Below, in pieces: positions 47,536 through 54,829 of a stretch of DNA of 64,000 bases; the first letter of the stretch is position 1, and every line of letters begins with the position of its first letter. The notes below the pieces were generated by a model. That model did no database searches. It saw only the letters and a program-made list of their open reading frames with translations, and had not been told where the DNA came from. A program made the position numbers and the translations under genes. This DNA comes from an uncultured Clostridia bacterium (GTDB taxonomy: Bacteria > Bacillota > Clostridia > Oscillospirales > Acutalibacteraceae), in contig CAJOLX010000016.1 in the NCBI GenBank assembly GCA_905235625.1, forward strand, positions 1 through 64,000, in the 5' to 3' direction.

Positions 47536-49194
47536 TTGGCAAAGAAAAACAAGTTTGCGATAGACCCCGTATTCGTAGAGGAGATAAACAAGCTCCACAC
47601 TCTTAAAGAAATCATCACTTACGGCACCGAGAAGGGGCAGGACAAGCTCCAGTTCGTTTTTCTCGATAAGGATAAACAGGAAGACCGCCGTTCATTTAAT
47701 CAGACCTGGGACGAAATAACCGCTCTGGGCACTTACTATTATCTTCACGGCATCACCAAGGGCAAGAAGACAGCTATCATAGCCGAAAATTCATACGAAT
47801 GGATAGTCGCCTACTACGCGGGCCTTATCGGCGGCGTTATAGTTGTGCCCATGGATATGAAGCTCACCGACGAAGAGCTTGTCAGCCAGCTCGTAAGATG
47901 CGAGTGCGACGCTCTCGTTTACACGGCAAAAACGAGCCACACGGCGGATGCCGTTAAGCAGGACCCTGCCTGTAAAATCACTCTTTACGTTGACATTAAA
48001 GACTTCCCCGAATGCAAAGAGGAAGGCAGAGCCGCCATTAAAGCCGGCGACACGCGCTGCGTTGACGCCGAGGTTAAGCCCGAAGACCTTGCCTGCATAG
48101 TTTATACCTCCGGCACCACGGGCCTGAGCAAAGGCGTTATGCTCACTCACAAAAACGTGACGAGTGACGTTGTGGCGTCCTGCTCCGTTCAAAAAGGCGA
48201 GCACGCTATAGGCTTTTTGCCGCTTAACCACACCTTCTGCTGGGTCGGCGCTCTTTTCTCGGGATATCTGCTTGCCGAGTGGGGCTACATCTGCGACAGC
48301 CTGAAGGATATACAAAAAGATATTCAAAAATATCATCCGCAGAATTTCTCCGCGGTGCCCCTCGTTGTTAACACGATGTATGACAAAATTTGGCGCACCG
48401 CCCGCAAGACCGGCAAAGAGGACGCTCTCAAGAAGGGCCTCAAAATCAGCAAGGCTCTGCTCAAGGTCGGCATTGACGCAAGGCGCAAGCTCTTTAAGAC
48501 CATTATTGACAATCTCGGCGGAGAGCTCGAGTTCATAATAGTCGGCGGCGCAAACCTTGACCCGAAATACGAAAACGGCATGAACGATTTCGGCATTCAG
48601 ATAATCAACGGCTACGGCATGACCGAATGCTCGCCCGCGGTTACGGTTAACCTCAGAGGCGACTACAAGCTCGGCTCCGTGGGCAAGCCCATACCGTGCA
48701 ACGAGATAAAGATAGTTGACCCCGACGAATTCGGCGTGGGCGAAATTTACGTTAAGGGCGACAACGTCATGAAGGGTTACTACAACGACCCCGAAGCCAC
48801 CGCGGCGGTGTTTGACGGCGAATGGCTCAAAACTGGCGACTACGGCAGAATTGACGAAGACGGTTTCCTCTTCTTCGTAGGCAGAAAGAAAAATCTCATC
48901 ATTCTCGCAAACGGCAAAAACGTTTCCCCCGAAGAGCTTGAAGATAAGCTCGTTTGCATAGACTATGTGCAGGAAGTGCTCGTTTATCAGGAGGATGAAA
49001 ACATCACTGCCGAATTCTTCCTTGACGAAAATGAATATCCCGACGCGAGAGAAAGGCTCAAGGGCGACGTTCAAAAGATAAACGAAACTCTGCCGCAGTT
49101 TAAGAGAATAACCAAGAGAAAGATTCGCGACGAGGAATTCCCCAAAACCACCACCATGAAGATAGTGCGCGACAGAAGCGCCTATGAAAATTAA
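47536..49194 (+). CDS. AMP-forming acyl-CoA synthetase
   Basis: A 552-residue adenylate-forming enzyme that activates a fatty acid to acyl-CoA or a related thioester. Signatures: YTSGTTGLSKG (phosphate loop), GYGMTECSP, TGDYGRIDEDG, GRKKNLII and the C-terminal catalytic Lys in TTTMKIVR. It resembles long-chain acyl-CoA ligases. The start is TTG (47536) with GGAGG 8 nt upstream. It is transcribed alone. Confidence 0.9.
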   Translation: MAKKNKFAIDPVFVEEINKLHTLKEIITYGTEKGQDKLQFVFLDKDKQEDRRSFNQTWDEITALGTYYYLHGITKGKKTAIIAENSYEWIVAYYAGLIGGVIVVPMDMKLTDEELVSQLVRCECDALVYTAKTSHTADAVKQDPACKITLYVDIKDFPECKEEGRAAIKAGDTRCVDAEVKPEDLACIVYTSGTTGLSKGVMLTHKNVTSDVVASCSVQKGEHAIGFLPLNHTFCWVGALFSGYLLAEWGYICDSLKDIQKDIQKYHPQNFSAVPLVVNTMYDKIWRTARKTGKEDALKKGLKISKALLKVGIDARRKLFKTIIDNLGGELEFIIVGGANLDPKYENGMNDFGIQIINGYGMTECSPAVTVNLRGDYKLGSVGKPIPCNEIKIVDPDEFGVGEIYVKGDNVMKGYYNDPEATAAVFDGEWLKTGDYGRIDEDGFLFFVGRKKNLIILANGKNVSPEELEDKLVCIDYVQEVLVYQEDENITAEFFLDENEYPDARERLKGDVQKINETLPQFKRITKRKIRDEEFPKTTTMKIVRDRSAYEN

Positions 49195-49211
49195 AACGCA
49201 GAATAAAGGGC

Positions 49212-49240
49212 TTGACTTTATTGCCCTTTTCTGATATAAT
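49212..49240 (+). promoter_or_regulatory. Promoter of rpsF-ssb-rpsR
   Basis: TTGACT (49212-49217), 17-nt spacer and TATAAT (49235-49240). Confidence 0.85.
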
Positions 49241-49333
49241 TCGCAATTGCCGCACATTGATTGCGGCGCGGACTAAATTTACTTTAATCCTTGCCACGCA
49301 AGTGGCCATAGACCGGAAGGAGGTGCTTTAAGG
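49241..49333 (+). promoter_or_regulatory. Possible S6:S18-type leader of the rpsF operon
   Basis: About 90 nt of leader with a perfect GCCGCA/TGCGGC hairpin (49249-49254 with 49262-49267) and further pairing before GGAAGGAGG. S6:S18-binding leaders are known before rpsF; here only position and foldability support it. Confidence 0.4.
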
Positions 49334-49624
49334 ATGTCAGCTAAAAAGTATGAGACCATGGCGGTTTACTCCGTAGCTCAGGGCGAGGAAGCCACTGCAG
49401 CTCTCGTTGAGAAATTCAAGGCCATGATCGAGGCTAACGGCACTCTCGAGAGCATTGATGAGTGGGGTAAGCGCAAGCTTGCATATCTCATCAACGACGA
49501 GCCCGAGGGATACTACGCAATTTACAATTACAGTGCCGAGCCCGAGTTCCCCGCTGAACTTGACCGTGTGTTCAACATCACCGATGGCGTGCTTCGTTCG
49601 CTCACCATCAGCAAAAATGACTAA
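49334..49624 (+). CDS. rpsF: Ribosomal protein S6
   Basis: Small-subunit protein S6, 96 residues, with the KYETMAVYSV start, GKRKLAYLINDEPEGYYAIYNY core and VLRSLTISK end. GGAGG precedes the ATG. The order rpsF-ssb-rpsR is standard in Firmicutes. Confidence 0.97.
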   Translation: MSAKKYETMAVYSVAQGEEATAALVEKFKAMIEANGTLESIDEWGKRKLAYLINDEPEGYYAIYNYSAEPEFPAELDRVFNITDGVLRSLTISKND

Positions 49625-49636
49625 GGAGGCGCAATT

Positions 49637-50074
49637 ATGCTTAATTGTGCAGCAATCGTAGGCAGGCTCGTCAATGACCCCGAGCTTCGCAAAACCGCCT
49701 CCGACGTTTCCGTATGCTCATTCACGGTTGCGGTTGACAGAAGTTTTGTTCGCCAGGGCGAAGAGCGCCAGGCAGATTTCATCGACGTAGTCGCATGGAG
49801 AAATAACGCCGAGTTCATCAGCAAATATTTCTCAAAAGGTCAGCTCATTGCCATTGACGGCTCTATTCAGACCAGAAACTACGAAGACAAAAACGGCAAC
49901 AAAAGAAAAAGCACAGAGATAGTCGTCAACAACGCTCATTTCTGCGGGCCGAAATCGGATTCCGGCTCTGCGGGCAGAAGCGAAGGCGCGGCGATTTATC
50001 AGCCCGCCCCCTCTTTCTCCACCGCGGATGAGGGCGACTTTAAAGAGATACCCGAGGACGATCTTCCGTTCTGA
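49637..50074 (+). CDS. ssb: Single-stranded DNA-binding protein
   Basis: A 145-residue SSB with an OB fold (AAIVGRLVNDPELR, DFIDVVAWRNNAEFISKY, KGQLIAIDGSIQTRNYED) and the acidic C-terminal tip EDDLPF that binds partner proteins. The linker is shorter than in E. coli SSB. AAGGAGG lies before the ATG. Confidence 0.97.
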   Translation: MLNCAAIVGRLVNDPELRKTASDVSVCSFTVAVDRSFVRQGEERQADFIDVVAWRNNAEFISKYFSKGQLIAIDGSIQTRNYEDKNGNKRKSTEIVVNNAHFCGPKSDSGSAGRSEGAAIYQPAPSFSTADEGDFKEIPEDDLPF

Positions 50075-50108
50075 TATCTCGCAAAGACTCATAAAGGAGG
50101 TTTAATCC

Positions 50109-50354
50109 ATGGCTTATGACAGATCAAACGGCAGACCCAACAAAAAGGGCCGCAGGAAGGTTTGCGCATTTTGCGTTGATAAAGTAGAATATATCGACTA
50201 TAAAGATGTTAACAAGCTCTCAAAGTTCACTTCCGAAAGAGCTAAAATCCTTCCCCGCCGCGTAACCGGCACCTGCGCTAAGCATCAGCGTGAGCTGACC
50301 ACCGCTATCAAGCGCGCCCGTCAGGTTGCTCTTATGCCTTATATCAGCGACTGA
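50109..50354 (+). CDS. rpsR: Ribosomal protein S18
   Basis: Small-subunit protein S18, 81 residues; [19 protein letters not shown] and [17 protein letters not shown] are conserved. The CxxC pair and later Cys suggest the zinc-binding form. AAAGGAGG precedes the ATG. Confidence 0.97.
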   Translation: MAYDRSNGRPNKKGRRKVCAFCVDKVEYIDYKDVNKLSKFTSERAKILPRRVTGTCAKHQRELTTAIKRARQVALMPYISD

Positions 50355-50370
50355 TATTTTTCAAAATTCA

Positions 50371-50418
50371 ACCGCGCTCCCGGGTTTCTTAAAGAAACTT
50401 CGGCGGCGCGGTTTTTTT
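50371..50418 (+). terminator. Terminator after rpsR
   Basis: ACCGCGC (50371-50377) pairs with GCGCGGT (50406-50412), with an inner hairpin, followed by TTTTTTT. Confidence 0.85.
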
Positions 50419-50487
50419 GCACCCTCGGCGAGGATATAGCAAACGGTGTAAGCCCCTTATTGTAATATACTCGCCGAAGACCCATAT

Positions 50488-50525
50488 CAAGCAAAAGCCG
50501 CCCGGAGTGAACCGAGCGGCTTAAA
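50488..50525 (-). terminator. Terminator after the CHAP protein gene
   Basis: On the minus strand AGCCGC (50516-50521) pairs with GCGGCT (50496-50501) with a further inner stem, followed by TTTGCTT. Confidence 0.75.
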
Positions 50526-50548
50526 AATTATTACTGCCTTGCTCTTAT

Positions 50549-53359
50549 TTACAGGGTTTCCTTGACGGATTGTGAAATTACGGGCAGGGAACCAAAGATC
50601 TGACGGAAGAATGCAATCAATCGAGCGAAGAACCCGTTGCTGACCTTTACGGTTTCCGTTGCGCTCTGCGCCAGCACGCTGCCGTCGGCGCCGATCAGCT
50701 TCACCTGTACGGTGTAATCACTTGTCGCCTGCTTAACGGTATAGGTTTCACCCGTACCCTTGTCGCTTCCGTTGATAAACCAGTGAATTGCCGAGCCGGC
50801 AGGCGCGTCGGTCGTGATCGCCGTGAAAGTCATTGTGGTTTTGTAGTCCACGGATTTGTTTGCGGTATAATTCCGGATCGTCACGGTCGGCTGTGCGGCG
50901 GGCGGCGTTTCGACCTTCTTCCACACGGCGTAAAGCGTGGTATTCGCCGTCAGATTAAAGCTTGCGCCGGGCTGATACTGTGCCGCTGTTGCGCTTGCTT
51001 TCGTCGCCCAACCGAGGAAGGCGTAGCCGCTGCGTGTGGGCTTTGCGCTTGACAGCGTGATATTTCCGTTGCCCGTCTGCGCTGCCGGTGCGCCCGTGCC
51101 GCCGTTGGCGTTGTAGGTCAGCGTGTAGGCGGTCGTAGTGTCAATCTTTTTCCACACGGCGTAAAGCGTTGTATTCGCTGTCAGGTTATAGCTTGCGCCC
51201 GGCTGATACTGCGCCGTAGTTGCGCTTGCATTAGTCGTCCAGCCGAGGAAGGTGTAGCCGCTGCGGGTGGGCTTTGCGCTTGACAGCGTGATACTGCCGT
51301 TGCCTGTTTGTGATGAGGGTACACCACTTCCGCCGTTGGCGTTGTAGGTCAGCGTGTAGGTGGTCGGGACATTCTGTGTCCACTGCGCATAGAGCGTTAC
51401 AGCCGCATTCGCCGTGTAGCTCGCGCCCGCGGAGTAGCTCGTGCCCGTGCCGTTCGCTTTGGTATTCCAGTTTTTGAACGTATAACCGCTGCGTGTGGGC
51501 TTGGTGCTGCTGAGCGTCAGCGTCTGCCCGTAGGTCTTCGTCTGATTTGCAGGCACACCGCTGCCACCATTAGCATCATATTTCACAATGTAAGTATTCG
51601 CTGTCCATTCAGGATAAAGATTAATCGTTTTATTACCAGTTGAAATATCAACGCCGAGTTTCTTTGCTATCTGATAACCTTGTATATTTTCTTCTGATTC
51701 ACTCAATCTATATCCCGAACCGTCAGGTTTTGTATTCCAGTAGCCGGTTGCTGTATAACCTGTTCTTCCAAGATATGTACTGGCGCCATCATAAGAATAA
51801 TCTGGTAAGCCATAAGTAACAGTATCTGCATATCCGACAGGTGCAGTCTTGACAATTACATTTTTATCTGCACTTACAGTATTTGCCGAACCTGAAAAAG
51901 CCTTGTCTGCATAATTACTGTAATAATTGATAGTCAACTTATATGACGGATCATTTATGGTAACAGATTTTTTGTCGCTCCAGATTAAATTATCGCCTAT
52001 AGCAGCAACAATGTATATAGAGTAAGTGCCTTTGGGCAGTATTAACGATTTCGTAGTTCCAACATCACCTATCAAAGTATACCTTGATCCATCACTATTA
52101 TAAATATGTAAGTCGTGTCGGGAAGCCATTGTGTTTTTTGTATATTTAATTGTTGTGTTTGTGGTGCTCGTTCCTGCAGTCACCGTTACCACCGGTTTAG
52201 CGGTACAAGTTGAGCAGGATGACAAGTAAGTTGTTTCACTCGTATTGTAAGTTTCTCCACATACAGTGCATTTATAACACTTATAATGAGGATGAGCGGC
52301 CCAATAGTACTGGTATGCTCCTTTAACATGCGTGTGTGAACTACAGGTAGAGCACGATGAAACATAAGTTGTTTCGGTTGTGTTAAACACTTTTCCACAA
52401 ACCGTGCACTTATAGCATTTGTAGTGAGGATGAGCGGCCCAATAGTACTGGTATGCTCCTTTAGTATGAGTGGTGCATGGAGTGGAGGACCTCACTTCAA
52501 ATGACCATTTGGTACTTAGAGTCGTTACGCTCTTGTTTGCGCTTATGCTCCGTATTTGAATATAAAAAGTTCCCTCTTTATTCAATTGAAAGGAGCATGT
52601 CCTGTCCGTAGTCGTATTTGACATTGCTTCAATATAACCATCTGAATTCAATAGATACGCTGCATAATATGTTGTATTATTCGACTGAGCCCAAGAAACA
52701 GACACCGTTTCCCCAACATAATAAGATGATTGCAAACCGTTGATTGCCGTGACAGCACTCGGAGTCGGCGTGGAAGAAGAGTATTTTGGCCTTACAACCC
52801 AAACTGTTTTTTCGTAACCATTCTGCGTATTTCTTGTTCTAACTTTAACTCCGGCATCTGTATTGCCGCCCACAGTGTATATTTTACCACTAGATACTTT
52901 ATATACTATTTCAACATGTTCTGTTCCGGAAGCGTTTGAATTATTCCAATTAATAAAGACAAGATCCCCTACTTTTGCATCCGTAAACCCCGCATCGCTA
53001 TAAGAGCCGGTCTTCTTATATATTTGAGTACCACCCGCATTAATCACAGCGGTTTTCAAATTTTCTTGATTTGCATTCCATGGAACAGCAGAACCTTGAC
53101 CTGCAAGTTTTGCACAGTCAGAAACAAAAGCGGAACACCAATTGTCTTCATAACCAAAAGTGCTATTTGTCAGTCCGCCTTGAGCAACAGCGACATTAAC
53201 TATATCTGTAGCACCATTTCCTGTCAAAGTATAACTGGTTTTAAATTTCCCACTTTTTGAACTAACAGCTAAGGCTGTTGTACTTCCGTAAATAACAATT
53301 CCAGAAACCATCATCAGCGTTAGCATCACTGACAAAACTTTCTTTTCAATTGTCTTCAT
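50549..53359 (-). CDS. Secreted modular surface protein with CHAP domain and Listeria-Bacteroides-type repeats
   Basis: A 936-residue exported protein. In order: signal peptide (1-32); CHAP amidase domain about 50-195 with catalytic Cys75 (NWCSAF) and His148 (TEHVEIVY), predicted to cut peptidoglycan peptides; an Ig-like segment about 205-300; two tandem copies of a 45-residue Cys/His unit (KGAYQYYWAAHPHYKCYKC, then TVCG and SSCSTC); a second Ig-like segment; one divergent and three clear Listeria-Bacteroides repeats (YxANGGSG...PTRSGYTFxGW...LYAxW); and a C-terminal Ig-like domain. The ATG at 53359 follows GGAGGAG. No LPxTG motif was seen. The DNA for the N-terminal two thirds is clearly more AT-rich than the repeat region and than neighbouring genes, suggesting transfer or mosaic assembly. 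A complex RNA leader precedes it. Confidence 0.88.
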   Translation of the reverse strand: MKTIEKKVLSVMLTLMMVSGIVIYGSTTALAVSSKSGKFKTSYTLTGNGATDIVNVAVAQGGLTNSTFGYEDNWCSAFVSDCAKLAGQGSAVPWNANQENLKTAVINAGGTQIYKKTGSYSDAGFTDAKVGDLVFINWNNSNASGTEHVEIVYKVSSGKIYTVGGNTDAGVKVRTRNTQNGYEKTVWVVRPKYSSSTPTPSAVTAINGLQSSYYVGETVSVSWAQSNNTTYYAAYLLNSDGYIEAMSNTTTDRTCSFQLNKEGTFYIQIRSISANKSVTTLSTKWSFEVRSSTPCTTHTKGAYQYYWAAHPHYKCYKCTVCGKVFNTTETTYVSSCSTCSSHTHVKGAYQYYWAAHPHYKCYKCTVCGETYNTSETTYLSSCSTCTAKPVVTVTAGTSTTNTTIKYTKNTMASRHDLHIYNSDGSRYTLIGDVGTTKSLILPKGTYSIYIVAAIGDNLIWSDKKSVTINDPSYKLTINYYSNYADKAFSGSANTVSADKNVIVKTAPVGYADTVTYGLPDYSYDGASTYLGRTGYTATGYWNTKPDGSGYRLSESEENIQGYQIAKKLGVDISTGNKTINLYPEWTANTYIVKYDANGGSGVPANQTKTYGQTLTLSSTKPTRSGYTFKNWNTKANGTGTSYSAGASYTANAAVTLYAQWTQNVPTTYTLTYNANGGSGVPSSQTGNGSITLSSAKPTRSGYTFLGWTTNASATTAQYQPGASYNLTANTTLYAVWKKIDTTTAYTLTYNANGGTGAPAAQTGNGNITLSSAKPTRSGYAFLGWATKASATAAQYQPGASFNLTANTTLYAVWKKVETPPAAQPTVTIRNYTANKSVDYKTTMTFTAITTDAPAGSAIHWFINGSDKGTGETYTVKQATSDYTVQVKLIGADGSVLAQSATETVKVSNGFFARLIAFFRQIFGSLPVISQSVKETL

Positions 53360-53375
53360 TCTACAAAACTCCTCC

Positions 53376-53544
53376 AAAAATAAAAAGTGCGCAGCCGAAG
53401 CTACGCACGAAAAACGCATAGCTCCGTTTGCTGCGACACAATTTCAGATTAACCAATTACGGTATGCTGAATAGAGCATGCATTTTTACCGAGAGATAAA
53501 AATACATACCGCAATAATTGGCTAATCATATAAAATTGTGTCGC
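53376..53544 (-). promoter_or_regulatory. Structured leader RNA with antiterminator and terminator
   Basis: From the predicted start (near 53544) the RNA folds into a long hairpin: P1 12 bp (53533-53544 with 53433-53444), P2 with CGGTATG/CATACCG, CCAATTA/TAATTGG and GATTAR/YTAATC segments (53505-53527 with 53447-53466). Next comes a 9-bp antiterminator option (53415-53423 with 53399-53407) that competes with a terminator stem (53400-53408 with 53387-53395, UUCG loop) followed by a U-rich tract (53376-53386). The ribosome site GGAGG (53371-53375) follows at once. This is the layout of a transcription attenuator or riboswitch; the signal is unknown. Confidence 0.75.
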
Positions 53545-53550
53545 AACAGC

Positions 53551-53579
53551 AATATAACACAGAACGGAAAATATGTCAA
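53551..53579 (-). promoter_or_regulatory. Promoter of the CHAP protein gene
   Basis: TTGACA (53574-53579), 17-nt spacer and TATATT (53551-53556) on the minus strand. Confidence 0.85.
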
Positions 53580-53869
53580 CTTTTTGATAAAGGATTTAAC
53601 TTTATATTGCATTTTGCGATGGTCAATCCGAGAATAATATTTTGCGATAGCAATCCCTTCGTCGTCGCAAGCTGCGTATCGCTCGTTTCCGCGCCTATCA
53701 AAAGCTTGTTCGCGCGAAAACTCACTCGCTCCGCTGCTCCTCCTCTCCCCAAAAAGTCCCCGATTTTTTATTGTTAATTCCAACTGTGAATTTTGCTTCG
53801 GTTTTCGTTTTGAAATTCGCCTCGACGGCCCGCTCTTTTTGAACTTTTTGCAACTTTAACACTTTTAAC
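53580..53869. other. Intergenic region with a GC-rich block
   Basis: Between the divergent promoters of the CHAP and MgtC genes. The block 53660-53770 is GC-rich with CTC/GCT-type repeats and short open frames on both strands, none with a ribosome site. I see no gene here; it may be an old repeat or gene remnant. Confidence 0.5.
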
Positions 53870-53898
53870 TTGCATTTTCGGCTTAATTAGAGTATCAT
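53870..53898 (+). promoter_or_regulatory. Promoter of the MgtC-like gene
   Basis: TTGCAT (53870-53875), 17-nt spacer and TATCAT (53893-53898). Confidence 0.6.
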
Positions 53899-53936
53899 AA
53901 AATATTATAACAAAACGCAGTATTGGAGGAATTGAA

Positions 53937-54671
53937 ATGCCGGACTTGCATCATTTTCTTGAGCAGATAAGCGTTATGGAATACGTGTTTTTCCTTTTGA
54001 GAATACTTCTCGCATGCGTTTGCGGCGCCGCAATCGGTTATGAGAGAAGCAGGCGTTCAAAGAGCGCCGGCATACGCACCCATATCATAGTTTGCTGCGC
54101 GGCGGCGCTTATAATGATCGTTTCAAAATACGGCTTTGTGGATCTCACCTTGAGCAACGGTCAAGCGCTCAGCGGCACGAGAGGCGCAGACCCCGCGCGT
54201 ATTGCGGCGCAGGTGGTCAGCGGCATCAGCTTTTTGGGCGCGGGCATAATAGTTAAGCACGGCAGCTCCGTCAAGGGTCTTACCACCGCGGCGGGCATCT
54301 GGGCGACAGCCGGCATCGGCCTCGCTATAGGCGCCGGAATGTACGTTTTGGGCGTATTCACGATGATAGTGATTTCAATCATACAGTTTGTAATGCACAA
54401 AATAAAAATAGACTCCGAAGGCCTTACCGACACGAGCGTTGATTTTAACGTGACGAAAGACCCGGAATTTAACAAGCAATTTCTTGACCGGGTGGCAAAA
54501 TGGAACGCCCACCTTGAAGAGATTGAAATCACCGACGACACCAACGGCACTCAGCGCTACCGCGCGATAATCAAAACCTCGTCCGCCGTTTCCGCCGAAG
54601 AAATGATACGCTACTTCGCGTCGGATGAAAGAATCACGAGATACAGCGTATTGCCCGACCTTGCAAACTAA
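53937..54671 (+). CDS. MgtC/SapB-family membrane protein
   Basis: A 244-residue protein with four to five membrane segments and the family signatures CGAAIGYERSRRSKSAGIRTH, GISFLGAGIIVKHGSSVKGLTTAAGIWATAGIGLAIGAG (given in part: the FLGAG and GLTTAA cores), plus a C-terminal ACT-like soluble domain of about 80 residues. Roles in magnesium homeostasis are proposed for the family. GGAGG precedes the ATG. The repeat element at 54682 starts 11 nt after its stop. Confidence 0.88.
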   Translation: MPDLHHFLEQISVMEYVFFLLRILLACVCGAAIGYERSRRSKSAGIRTHIIVCCAAALIMIVSKYGFVDLTLSNGQALSGTRGADPARIAAQVVSGISFLGAGIIVKHGSSVKGLTTAAGIWATAGIGLAIGAGMYVLGVFTMIVISIIQFVMHKIKIDSEGLTDTSVDFNVTKDPEFNKQFLDRVAKWNAHLEEIEITDDTNGTQRYRAIIKTSSAVSAEEMIRYFASDERITRYSVLPDLAN

Positions 54672-54681
54672 TTTCACCTAT

Positions 54682-54813
54682 GGACTTCCGTATTAAGCGA
54701 AGAATAAAAAAGTTATAATAAATTAAGCAGAGCGTAGAGTTTAAATCTACGCTCTGCTATTATTTATTTATCCATAAATTTTTCGCTTTGTTCTTCGCTT
54801 AAGACGTAAGTCC
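54682..54813. repeat. MITE-like element, complete copy
   Basis: 132 bp bounded by inverted repeats of about 27 bp (GGACTTCCGTATTAAGCGAA at 54682-54701, and its near complement ending at 54813). In the centre is a 13-bp perfect hairpin (54726-54738 with 54746-54758) followed by an AT-rich tract, a terminator-like structure. It has no ORF. One end is repeated at 59484-59509. No clear target duplication was seen. Confidence 0.75.
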
Positions 54814-54829
54814 TCGATATTCCCATGTG

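Noticed and set aside
47791-49257. A 488-codon open frame on the minus strand
   Set aside because: Antisense shadow of the acyl-CoA synthetase, whose motifs are all intact; no ribosome site for the shadow.
53433-53544. Invertible DNA switch with inverted repeats
   Set aside because: The promoter lies outside the repeats and the whole interval folds as one RNA hairpin starting at the transcription start; a leader RNA explains it better.
53526-53783. Overlapping small frames on both strands upstream of the CHAP gene
   Set aside because: No ribosome sites, and they cover the CHAP promoter; treated as intergenic.
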